64,000 nt of DNA from Saccharicrinis sp963665705. GTDB taxonomy: Bacteria > Bacteroidota > Bacteroidia > Bacteroidales > Marinilabiliaceae. Shown one piece after another: positions 1 through 8,390 of the stretch (position 1 is its first letter; each line of letters begins with the position of its first letter). The stretch spans positions 4,030,001-4,094,000 of the forward strand of contig OY762448.1 of assembly GCA_963665705.1 (NCBI GenBank), written 5' to 3'. The notes below the pieces were generated by a model that was given only the letters and a program-made list of their open reading frames with translations, made no database searches and was not told where the DNA came from. The translations under genes were made by a program, and so were the position numbers.

Positions 1-1670
1 TATCTCCTACGTCTTGAATCTGGTTTATTATCAAATTTCCTTTTATTGAATTTCTTAGGAGGCTTTGCTGTCGCAGGTTCTACATGAAGTTTTTCACTTT
101 CAAACTTCACACCCTTGAGTGCACTAATAACAGTTTTCTGTCCTCCCTCATCAACTTCAAAAAATGAAAAGTTTCTTAAGATTTCTATCTTTCCAAAACT
201 CACCTTATTTCTATCAGTATTTTCATTAACAATTCCCATTAATCTCTGAGCTGTTAAACCATGAGCTTTACCAACATTAATATAAAGTCTTCCAAACTTC
301 TCATTACTTCTTCTTCCTGAACGATCCCTAACAACTTCTTTCTTGTAGACATTTAAATCTTTAGACCCCTCATAATAAGAGATAAAACGATTAAATTCTA
401 CAGAAACAAACCTTTTAATTAGATCTTCCCTGTCAAAACCTGATAATTTCTCAATAATCTGAGGTAAAAATGAATCAATCTGCTCATGATTAATTTCTAC
501 ATTTTCAACTCTATCAACTAAATGGAACAACTGACGAGTACAAATTTCTGAACCAGTAGGAATCATCTCTCTTTTAAATTTGATTCCAGAAATTCGCTCA
601 ATTTCTCTGATTTTACTAGACTCCTTAGTATGAACAATAGCTATACTTGTTCCAGTCTTACCAGCCCTTCCTGTTCTTCCACTTCTATGAGTATATGCCT
701 CAATATCATCAGGTAAGTTATAGTTAATTACATGCGATAAATCATTTACATCAATTCCTCTAGCTGCAACATCTGTTGCTACAAGAATTTGCAAATGTCT
801 GCTTCTGAAACGATGCATTACCTGGTCTCTTTGAGCCTGCGATAAATCACCATGTAAAGCATCTGCACTATAACCATCTGCCATTAATTTTTCCGCAACC
901 TCTTTTGTTTCATGACGAGTACGGCAAAATACAATCCCATAAATATCCGGATTAATATCAGCGATACGCTTCAATGCCAAATACCTATCTCTTGCATGGA
1001 CCATATAATACATATGTTCTACAGTACTTGCTCCTGCGTTTTGCTTTCCTACTTTTAATTGAATTGGATTAGACAAATAGCGGTTAGCCATGTTCTCTAT
1101 TTCTCTTGGCATTGTTGCTGAGAACAATAGAGACTGACGCGTATCTGGAGTATTCGAGATGATAGAATCTAATTCATCTTTAAATCCCATATTCAACATC
1201 TCATCAGCTTCATCAAGAACTAAATAATTAAGTTTATCTAGTTTCAATATTCCTCTTTTAGCTAAATCATTAACCCTTCCTGGGGTACCGACTACTATCT
1301 GACTTCCTTTACGTAACTCTCTCATTTGCTTACCAATATCTGCTCCACCATAAACTGGTGTAATAAACAAATTAGAAATATACTTAGAATAAGAGATTAT
1401 ATCCTTGGTAATTTGCAATGCCAACTCTCGCGTTGGACATAATACTAATACCTGAACGCTTTTATTGCTACAATCAACACGTTCAATAATAGGTAAACTA
1501 AATGCTGCTGTTTTACCAGTACCTGTTTGTGCTAATGCAACAACATCATTTGTACCATCTTTTAATTCTGGAATTGTTTTTTCCTGAATGGGAGTTGGGT
1601 TGACATACCCTAATTCGTTAATCGCCTTTAGAACTTCCGGAGACAAGCCGGTTTCTTCAAATGTTATCAT
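1..1670 (-). CDS. deaD: DEAD-box ATP-dependent RNA helicase, DeaD/CsdA-like (3' end cut by window edge)
   Basis: ATP-dependent RNA unwinding, probably in ribosome assembly, mRNA decay or cold adaptation in the cytoplasm. Read from ATG at 1670 leftward, the frame stays open to the window edge, about 556 codons. Visible motifs are the Q motif (PTPIQ, residues 25-29), Walker A AQTGTGKT (47-54), PTRELA near 80, DEAD near 152, SAT near 184 and HRSGRTGRAG near 340. The C-terminal part looks like a DbpA-type RNA-binding domain (GRLYINVGKAHGL) followed by a basic Lys/Arg/Pro tail, which separates DeaD/CsdA from the shorter RhlE types. The gene stands alone with a leader of more than 100 bases behind a TAccTTTG element. 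The last bases at the edge (TA?) could be the stop or a tyrosine, so the true end is unknown. Confidence 0.93.
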   Translation of the reverse strand, partial: MITFEETGLSPEVLKAINELGYVNPTPIQEKTIPELKDGTNDVVALAQTGTGKTAAFSLPIIERVDCSNKSVQVLVLCPTRELALQITKDIISYSKYISNLFITPVYGGADIGKQMRELRKGSQIVVGTPGRVNDLAKRGILKLDKLNYLVLDEADEMLNMGFKDELDSIISNTPDTRQSLLFSATMPREIENMANRYLSNPIQLKVGKQNAGASTVEHMYYMVHARDRYLALKRIADINPDIYGIVFCRTRHETKEVAEKLMADGYSADALHGDLSQAQRDQVMHRFRSRHLQILVATDVAARGIDVNDLSHVINYNLPDDIEAYTHRSGRTGRAGKTGTSIAIVHTKESSKIREIERISGIKFKREMIPTGSEICTRQLFHLVDRVENVEINHEQIDSFLPQIIEKLSGFDREDLIKRFVSVEFNRFISYYEGSKDLNVYKKEVVRDRSGRRSNEKFGRLYINVGKAHGLTAQRLMGIVNENTDRNKVSFGKIEILRNFSFFEVDEGGQKTVISALKGVKFESEKLHVEPATAKPPKKFNKRKFDNKPDSRRRR

Positions 1671-1792
1671 AAACTACCTTTTTTTCAGCCCACCCCGCTT
1701 TATCAAATTTCATTTCTTAATTGCTGAAAAAGAGAAGTTCACTGAATAATCATTTTAATATGAATGATTTATACCTTTGTAAAAATCGACCG

Positions 1793-1800
1793 CAAAGGTA
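1793..1800 (-). promoter_or_regulatory. -7 element TACCTTTG upstream of the helicase gene
   Basis: On the minus strand TACCTTTG matches the Bacteroidota -7 consensus TAnnTTTG. It lies 122 bases before the helicase ATG, so the mRNA would carry a long leader, as cold-shock helicase mRNAs often do. A clear -33 element was not found. A second TACCTTTG lies on the plus strand at 1772-1779; no gene obviously uses it. Confidence 0.45.
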
Positions 1801-2047
1801 GTTTATTTTTATATGGTTTGTACTACATTTCCTAAGTCGCACAAAATCAAAAACCACCTAAACACTATATTTCAACACTTTACATACTATTTTTATTTCT
1901 ATTTTTAACATTAATAAACAATAAAAGCAATTAGTAAAGTACATTTTTCAACTAATTTCATGAATAAAACCTATTGCTTTTTAAACATACATAAAGTTTA
2001 TCCTTTTTTTTGACTTAATTTAACATGATCATCTCAATGAATTGATA

Positions 2048-2055
2048 TACTTTTG
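2048..2055 (+). promoter_or_regulatory. -7 element TACTTTTG immediately before the ClC gene
   Basis: TACTTTTG fits TAnnTTTG and ends only seven bases before the ATG at 2063. Transcription starting a few bases after the -7 box would give a leaderless or nearly leaderless mRNA. The upstream TTG at 2042 overlaps this promoter and is therefore unlikely to be the start. No convincing -33 box at the normal spacing was seen. Confidence 0.4.
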
Positions 2056-2062
2056 TGTCGCT

Positions 2063-3841
2063 ATGGAGAATGCATCAATTTATTTCAGAAGATTTTTAAT
2101 TTGGAGGGTTAAACACATCAGCCAAAAAAACTTTATTTTAATTTTAAGTTTAATTACCGGACTTTTAAGTGGGCTAGCTGCAGTATTATTAAAGAATACA
2201 ATCCATTTTACCCATCACCTTTTAACAGGTGAATTTCATATTGAAAATATTAACTTTTTATATTTAGCATATCCAGTAGTTGGAATTTTTATTACTGTCC
2301 TGTTTTCAAGAACCATTGTTAAGGATAGTTTAGGGCATGGCATCTCAAAAATATTATATTCCTTAAGTAAAGGAAGCGGAAAGTTAAAACGACATAATAA
2401 TTACTCCTCGATAATAGCAAGTACATTTACAATTGGTTTTGGAGGTTCTGTTGGAGCAGAGGCCCCGATAGTATTAACCGGAGCATCTATTGGATCTACT
2501 TTAGGTAAGATTTTTCACCAAAACTACAAAACGATATCTTTACTTATCGGCTGCGGTGCCGCTGGTGCTATTTCCAGTATTTTTAAAGCCCCAATGGCCG
2601 GACTAGTATTTACATTAGAAGTATTAATGTTAGGGCTAAGCATGGCATCTCTTGTTCCTTTAATTATTTCAGCCTTCAGTGCAGCAACTGTAGCATACTT
2701 CTTTATGGGAGATGGAGCCGAATTTTCCTGGAAACTCGAAAATCAATTTATACTTAACAACATTCCATTTTATATTGTTTTGGGAATACTTGGTGGGTTT
2801 ATTTCATTATACTTCACCAGAACTTTAATGTGGACTGAAAATAAATTCAGAAAAATAAATAATCCATATTATCGACTTTTGGCAGGAGGAGTTGTATTAA
2901 GTATTCTGATTTTCATTTTTCCTCAATTATATGGTGAAGGCTATAATACAATCATTGCCTTTTTAAACGGGAAAAAAGATATTGTATTTGATAATAGTAT
3001 ATTTTATCAATTAAAGGGATACGAGTGGGCATTAATGGCGTTACTTAGCTTATTGGTTTTATTTAAAGTTTTTGCATCTGCCGCTACAACAGGTAGTGGA
3101 GGTGTTGGTGGTATTTTTGCACCGTCTCTCTTTACAGGAGGTGTTATGGGGTATTTTTTTGCAAGACTTGTAAATGCTTCTGGACTATATGTTCTTCCTG
3201 AAACACATTTTACTTTAGTTGGTATGGCAGCCATTATGGCGGGTGTACTTCATGCTCCATTAACAGCAATTTTCCTTATTGCAGAAATAACTCATGGGTA
3301 CGAACTTTTTGTACCTTTAATGATGACATCTACCATATCCTATTTAACCATCATGTATTTTGAACCTCATTCAATATACACTAAACAGTTGGCCCGAAAA
3401 GGAGAACTTTTAACCCACCATAAGGACAAAGCAGTATTAACTTTAATGAGATTAAACAAAGTTTTAGAAACTGACTTTTTACCGGTAAAATCAACGGATA
3501 CTTTAGGGAATCTTGTAAAAACTATAGCTAAAGCAAAACGAAATTTATTTCCTGTAATTGGTTCCAAAGGACAGTTGAAGGGAATCGTATTGCTTGATGA
3601 TATAAGAGAAATCATGTTTAATCATGATAGATACAACAGTACAGTTGTTGAAGATTTAATGCAAGTACCTCCAGCTTTTATTGAAATAAATGAAAACATG
3701 GATTCTGTAATGAAAAAATTTGAGGAAACAGGAGCATGGAATTTACCAGTGATAGAAGATAATAAATACATGGGCTTTGTCTCTAAATCTAAAATATTCT
3801 CAGTTTATAGAAGAGTACTTATTCACTTTTCAGACGAATAA
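2063..3841 (+). CDS. ClC-family chloride channel or H+/Cl- antiporter with C-terminal CBS pair
   Basis: Inner-membrane anion transporter. I start it at ATG 2063 (592 residues) because the upstream TTG lies inside a promoter-like box. ClC landmarks are present: a GHGIS segment in place of GSGIP near residue 92, the filter segment GAEAP with the gating glutamate at about 133, a second glutamate (FTLE) at about 186 at the place used for proton coupling in H+/Cl- exchangers, and GGIFAP at about 349-354. About ten hydrophobic segments fill residues 25-430. Residues 450-592 form two CBS motifs, which often bind adenine nucleotides. The two glutamates suggest an exchanger rather than a pure channel, but this is inferred from family knowledge. 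It stands alone between the helicase and glyA, same direction as glyA. Confidence 0.92.
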   Translation: MENASIYFRRFLIWRVKHISQKNFILILSLITGLLSGLAAVLLKNTIHFTHHLLTGEFHIENINFLYLAYPVVGIFITVLFSRTIVKDSLGHGISKILYSLSKGSGKLKRHNNYSSIIASTFTIGFGGSVGAEAPIVLTGASIGSTLGKIFHQNYKTISLLIGCGAAGAISSIFKAPMAGLVFTLEVLMLGLSMASLVPLIISAFSAATVAYFFMGDGAEFSWKLENQFILNNIPFYIVLGILGGFISLYFTRTLMWTENKFRKINNPYYRLLAGGVVLSILIFIFPQLYGEGYNTIIAFLNGKKDIVFDNSIFYQLKGYEWALMALLSLLVLFKVFASAATTGSGGVGGIFAPSLFTGGVMGYFFARLVNASGLYVLPETHFTLVGMAAIMAGVLHAPLTAIFLIAEITHGYELFVPLMMTSTISYLTIMYFEPHSIYTKQLARKGELLTHHKDKAVLTLMRLNKVLETDFLPVKSTDTLGNLVKTIAKAKRNLFPVIGSKGQLKGIVLLDDIREIMFNHDRYNSTVVEDLMQVPPAFIEINENMDSVMKKFEETGAWNLPVIEDNKYMGFVSKSKIFSVYRRVLIHFSDE

Positions 3842-3873
3842 TTTTTTGATACAAACTGTATATCTTAAATTTG
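3842..3873 (+). promoter_or_regulatory. Promoter of glyA (TTTTTG ... TAAATTTG)
   Basis: A TTTTTG ending at 3848 and TAAATTTG at 3866-3873 are separated by 17 bases, close to the Bacteroidota sigma-A arrangement. The implied leader before the ATG at 3966 is about 85 bases. Confidence 0.55.
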
Positions 3874-3965
3874 CATACTATTAATAAGATATTTATCTAA
3901 ATTGTTATACATACAGGATGAACACAAAATAGTTGATTGACTCTCATCCTTTAATAATCTATTTT

Positions 3966-5246
3966 ATGAAACGCGACGATAAAATATTTGAGCTTATTGA
4001 AAAAGAACACCAACGTCAGCTTAATGGCATTGAGTTAATTGCTTCTGAAAACTTTGTTAGCGAACAAGTGATGGAAGCTATGGGTTCTTATATGACAAAC
4101 AAATATGCGGAAGGCTATCCTGGTGCTAGATATTATGGAGGATGTGAAGTTGTTGACCAAAGTGAATCATTAGCTATTGAGCGCCTTTGCAAAATTTACG
4201 ATGCAGAGTATGCAAATGTTCAACCACACAGTGGTGCTCAGGCAAACATGGCTGTATTAATGACCGTTTTAAATCCTGGTGATAAATTTTTAGGATTAAA
4301 CTTATCTCATGGGGGACACTTATCTCATGGATCACCTGTAAACAGTTCTGGTTTATTATACGAACCAATTGCTTATGGAGTAAAAGAAGACACTGGTCTT
4401 GTTGATTACGACATGATGGAAGCTCAAGCTCGTGAACACAAGCCTAAGTTAATTATTGGTGGCGCTTCTGCTTATTCTAGAGAGTGGGATTATGCCAGAA
4501 TGAGACGATTAGCAGATGAAATAGGTGCTATTTTAATGATTGATATGGCTCACCCAGCTGGTTTAATTGCTGCTGGTTTACTGGAAAACCCGGTAAAACA
4601 TGCTCATATTGTAACTTCAACAACCCACAAAACACTTAGAGGTCCTCGTGGTGGTATTATTTTAATGGGGAAAGATTTTGAGAATCCTTGGGGAAAGAAA
4701 ACACCTAAAGGAATTATCAGAAAAATGTCTTCATTATTAAACTCTGCTGTTTTCCCTGGAGTACAAGGTGGTCCACTTGAACATGTTATTGCAGCAAAAG
4801 CTGTTTCATTTTTAGAGGCTTTACAACCTGAATATATTGAATACCAAACACAGGTTAAGAAAAACGCAAACGCTATGGCTGAGGCATTTATTGCTAAAGG
4901 TTACAAAGTGATTTCAGGAGGAACAGATAACCACTCAATGCTTATCGACCTTAGAACTAAATTTCCAGACTTAACAGGAAAGGTAGCTGAAAACACATTA
5001 GTAAAAGCAGATATCACTATTAATAAAAACATGGTACCTTTTGATAGCAGAAGCCCTTTCCAAACTTCGGGTATCAGAGTAGGAACAGCCGCTCTTTCTA
5101 CCAGAGGATTGAAAGAAGAACACATGGCTCCTATTGTAGATTTAATTGATCAGGTATTGTCAGATGTAGAGAGTGAAAATACTATTAACGACGTAAAAGT
5201 TAAAGTAAACGAAATGATGAGTAAATTTCCTCTTTTCGCTTATTAA
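3966..5246 (+). CDS. glyA: Serine hydroxymethyltransferase
   Basis: PLP enzyme that converts serine and tetrahydrofolate to glycine and 5,10-methylene-tetrahydrofolate in the cytoplasm, the main one-carbon source. The protein is 426 residues, normal for the family. The family signature around the PLP lysine reads STTHKTLRGPRGG with Lys at 222; IASENF (25-30), YAEGYPGARYYGG (48-59) and the QPHSGAQAN segment are also intact. I choose ATG 3966, which gives the conserved N-terminus MKRDDKIFELIEKE; an upstream in-frame start at 3933 would add eleven unconserved residues. A promoter lies upstream and a strong hairpin terminator directly downstream, so it is monocistronic. Confidence 0.97.
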   Translation: MKRDDKIFELIEKEHQRQLNGIELIASENFVSEQVMEAMGSYMTNKYAEGYPGARYYGGCEVVDQSESLAIERLCKIYDAEYANVQPHSGAQANMAVLMTVLNPGDKFLGLNLSHGGHLSHGSPVNSSGLLYEPIAYGVKEDTGLVDYDMMEAQAREHKPKLIIGGASAYSREWDYARMRRLADEIGAILMIDMAHPAGLIAAGLLENPVKHAHIVTSTTHKTLRGPRGGIILMGKDFENPWGKKTPKGIIRKMSSLLNSAVFPGVQGGPLEHVIAAKAVSFLEALQPEYIEYQTQVKKNANAMAEAFIAKGYKVISGGTDNHSMLIDLRTKFPDLTGKVAENTLVKADITINKNMVPFDSRSPFQTSGIRVGTAALSTRGLKEEHMAPIVDLIDQVLSDVESENTINDVKVKVNEMMSKFPLFAY

Positions 5247-5268
5247 TAAGAAATACAGAATAACATAC

Positions 5269-5307
5269 AAAAGCCAGCAAATATATTACTATTGCTGGCT
5301 TTTTTGT
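5269..5307 (+). terminator. Rho-independent terminator of glyA
   Basis: AAAAGCCAGCA (5269-5279) pairs perfectly with TGCTGGCTTTT (5293-5303), with a 13-base loop and a T-run, 23 bases after the glyA stop. The A-run on the left means it may also work for the converging usp gene. Confidence 0.85.
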
Positions 5308-5327
5308 TTTTCGATAAAAATTTAATT

Positions 5328-6143
5328 TTACTCCATTTCATCATGTAATATCAACATAGGATGTTCAGGATGTAAAACCATTTGTTTTGTTATACTAGGA
5401 TGAAATATTCTTTCGAAGAAACTTACATCATGCCTTACTAGAGCAATCATTTCGGCATCGTTTTCATTCATAAATTTATTAATACTCTTTGCTACATCAT
5501 CACCTTCAATAAAATTAAAGCTTAAATCAACATTAGGAAAGTGAGCCTCAATTTTATTTTCAGCATCCAGCCTGTTTACGTATTCATCATCTAATACATT
5601 AACAAACATAAGAGCAGACCTATACCGATCAATAATATCTCTTACTGGGTTCATCACTGTATCTTTTTTAACATCCTGTAAATCTGTAGCAAAAACAATT
5701 TTATCAGGTTTTTTAAATTGAGTAGATTTAGGAACAACCAAGATTGGAGCCTTAATATTTTTTATTACTTCATAGGCATTAGATCCTAGTAAGAAATTTT
5801 CAAGTGCAGATTCGCCACGACAACCCAGCACAACTAATTCAGGATGATCTTCATTAATTTTTTCTCGAACTACATCTATCAGAGATCCAAAACTGGAAAT
5901 AGCGTCAACAACAGCCTCTGGAAAGACACGCTTAAGGACAGACATTTCTTGTTTCAATCCTTTTTCACTCTCATATGCCATTTCCTCCTTAACCTGCATT
6001 ACGTAAGGACTACCACTAAACTCTAAATCGTATGCATTTAAAAGTGTAAAATGTACATTCTCATCAGCAAACATTTTCAATGCATAAAGAGCGGCATTTC
6101 GGGCTGTATTTGAAAAATCGGTTAATAATAGTACCTTTTTCAT
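5328..6143 (-). CDS. Universal stress protein with two tandem UspA domains
   Basis: Soluble stress-response protein of 271 residues, made of two USP folds (about 1-140 and 150-271). The first carries the ATP-binding signature G-x2-G-x9-G-S (GCRGESALENFLLGS); the second lacks a clear copy, so only one site may bind nucleotide. The start at 6143 gives the typical beginning MKKVLLLTDFSNTA; the upstream in-frame start at 6173 adds ten residues unlike the family. It converges on glyA and has no operon partner. Molecular role is unproven for most proteins of this family. Confidence 0.9.
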   Translation of the reverse strand: MKKVLLLTDFSNTARNAALYALKMFADENVHFTLLNAYDLEFSGSPYVMQVKEEMAYESEKGLKQEMSVLKRVFPEAVVDAISSFGSLIDVVREKINEDHPELVVLGCRGESALENFLLGSNAYEVIKNIKAPILVVPKSTQFKKPDKIVFATDLQDVKKDTVMNPVRDIIDRYRSALMFVNVLDDEYVNRLDAENKIEAHFPNVDLSFNFIEGDDVAKSINKFMNENDAEMIALVRHDVSFFERIFHPSITKQMVLHPEHPMLILHDEME

Positions 6144-6282
6144 AGCCTCATCATTTACATTAAACCTTATCAAAGAACCGGTATAATACCGTATTAAGAG
6201 ATTACTAACAACAAGAAAATTATATCATTAGCTTATGCATATATGTTTATACGCATTTTATATTTTTAAGTTACGTATTTTT

Positions 6283-6320
6283 GATATAAAAAAGGACTAA
6301 AACTTTCATTTTAGTCCTTA
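6283..6320 (-). terminator. Terminator after the first chemotaxis receptor gene
   Basis: AAGGACTAAAA (6292-6302) pairs with TTTTAGTCCTT (6309-6319) around a six-base loop. On the minus strand it is followed by a T-run, 45 bases after the stop at 6364. Confidence 0.8.
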
Positions 6321-6363
6321 AATCTAAATTTAAACCTTAAACTCTATATATAAAAACAATTAT

Positions 6364-8241
6364 TTATGATACCATAGTTTCATATTCTAATACAGAATCC
6401 TTTTTAGAAATGGACACCTTTCTCTTTTTTTTATTACTAACTCCATTGGTAGTATTATTATCAAATACTTTATTTTCATTAAACTTAAAATACTCTATAA
6501 CACCATTTAATTGAACGGACTGCATACTTAATTCCTCTGAATTACCTGCTAATTCTTCACTACTTGCCGTATTTTCCTGTGTCGTATAATTTAATTGTTG
6601 AATTGCAGCATTTATATTAGTTACACTATCTAATTCTTCATTAGTTGCTGCTGCAATTTCTTTCATGTATGTATTTGACCTATTAATAATAGTTATTAGT
6701 TTATTTAAACTTTCATTTGATTTGGATGATAATACATTGCTATTCTTTGCAAGGTTAACAATTTCAATTGCCGCACTTTTACTTCTTTCAGCTAGTTTTC
6801 TAACTTCACTTGCTACAACAGAAAATCCCCGCCCATGTTCCCCTGCTCTTGCCGCCTCAACTGCTGCGTTTAAAGCCAAAATATTTGTTTGATTGGCAAT
6901 TTCACTAATAACCTCAATTTTTTGAACGATTAACTTATTAGCATCCAGTGCAGTATTAGATTCACTACAAACATTCTGAATTGTTTTTATAGCAGTCTCT
7001 GATTGATTTACTCCAGATAGTGCATTTTTATTATTCTGGTTAATATTAACAACCATTTGTTCAACCGTTGTTGAAACTTCTTCAAGGGAAGCTGCCTGCT
7101 CACTGGAACTTTGAGACATACTTTGAGAATTTTCACTTAAATGATTGCTTGCAAAAGACAGTTGACTTGCTCCTCTTTTTATTTCTCCAACAACTTCTTG
7201 AAGCTTAGTTTTCATAACAGACATAGAGCTCATTAACCTTGTAAGTTCATCATTTCCTTCATCCACTATATGTTGGTTTAGATGTCCTTTTGCTATGCCC
7301 TCTAAAATTTTAACTCCATTATTTAATGGCACTGTAATACTTCGAATAATAATTCTACTGCCAACAATGGTGATCATAACAACAAAGAACAATATTAAAA
7401 GACTATAATTCTTTGCTTTATTCATAATTTCCACTTCTAAATCCGAAGCTTTTTTTAGTAATTGATTGGTCACCAACTCCACTTCTTCTCCTGACTGCTT
7501 CATATTTATAAGTTGAGTATTTTGTTCTTTTATATCACGAACATAACGATCAAAGTAATCTTGACATTTTAAAAACAAACCCTTTAAATATTCCAGATCC
7601 TTGGAATTATTAGACCTTTCAGATGCTGTTGCAATAATATTTTTACATTGATCCAGTTGACTTTGTACTCTCAACATTGAATCTGTATTAATTACACCAT
7701 CTTTAATATTAGAGTTTGCAATAAATGTAACAGCTGCAGTTTTTAAACGATTATAAGCCTCAAACAACTCATTATATTTTGCTGTTGTTTTCCTTTTTGT
7801 AAGGAAATTATCAGTCTCTGAACTTAACCTATCATAAATAGACAAACTACTTTGTTTATCATTTTCACATTTTACGTATTTTTTAAAATCGTCACTATAA
7901 TCACTGATTACATTCTTCAACTTTCTAATTAATTCTAATTGAAATTCCCCATTAATTTGAGAAGAATCTACATAACTAATTGAATTTAAAAGATGCATAT
8001 TAACCTTGTCAACATTCTTACTCCCTCCCAGGTTCATATAATACAACACCTGAATCCTTGAACTTAACAATTCAATTTCTGCTCTTTCTAAATAATTAGA
8101 AACTTTACTTGTTTCTTCCATTTTATAATGACCAATTTTACCTACTATACCAGTAGATATAACACCCATTAACAAAATAGAGAAACCTAATATCAATCTG
8201 AACTTAACTGAATAATTCCTCAAACTCCACATCTTTTTCAT
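6364..8241 (-). CDS. Methyl-accepting chemotaxis protein (receptor 1)
   Basis: Membrane chemoreceptor of 625 residues that would signal through CheW/CheA. Order of parts: short cytoplasmic start, TM1 at about 16-35, a periplasmic helical domain of about 240 residues (four-helix-bundle type), TM2 at about 282-302, a HAMP linker and a long coiled-coil signalling domain. The signalling hairpin tip contains the conserved EHGRGFSVVASEVRKLAE segment. The tail ends in basic residues without a CheR-binding pentapeptide. It lies 149 bases downstream of a paralogue in the same direction. No che, flagellar or gliding genes are in the window, so the output is unknown. Confidence 0.93.
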   Translation of the reverse strand: MKKMWSLRNYSVKFRLILGFSILLMGVISTGIVGKIGHYKMEETSKVSNYLERAEIELLSSRIQVLYYMNLGGSKNVDKVNMHLLNSISYVDSSQINGEFQLELIRKLKNVISDYSDDFKKYVKCENDKQSSLSIYDRLSSETDNFLTKRKTTAKYNELFEAYNRLKTAAVTFIANSNIKDGVINTDSMLRVQSQLDQCKNIIATASERSNNSKDLEYLKGLFLKCQDYFDRYVRDIKEQNTQLINMKQSGEEVELVTNQLLKKASDLEVEIMNKAKNYSLLILFFVVMITIVGSRIIIRSITVPLNNGVKILEGIAKGHLNQHIVDEGNDELTRLMSSMSVMKTKLQEVVGEIKRGASQLSFASNHLSENSQSMSQSSSEQAASLEEVSTTVEQMVVNINQNNKNALSGVNQSETAIKTIQNVCSESNTALDANKLIVQKIEVISEIANQTNILALNAAVEAARAGEHGRGFSVVASEVRKLAERSKSAAIEIVNLAKNSNVLSSKSNESLNKLITIINRSNTYMKEIAAATNEELDSVTNINAAIQQLNYTTQENTASSEELAGNSEELSMQSVQLNGVIEYFKFNENKVFDNNTTNGVSNKKKRKVSISKKDSVLEYETMVS

Positions 8242-8390
8242 AGTATCTGTTTATCGATTAATACGACTGCAAAAATTTTAAATTCTACATCCTTAACCAA
8301 CTATTTTATACAGATACCATTTTTATTTAGATGTTTAGTGAGATTTTAACGACCAAGCAATTTATATTACAAAACCTATTGAACAACAAT

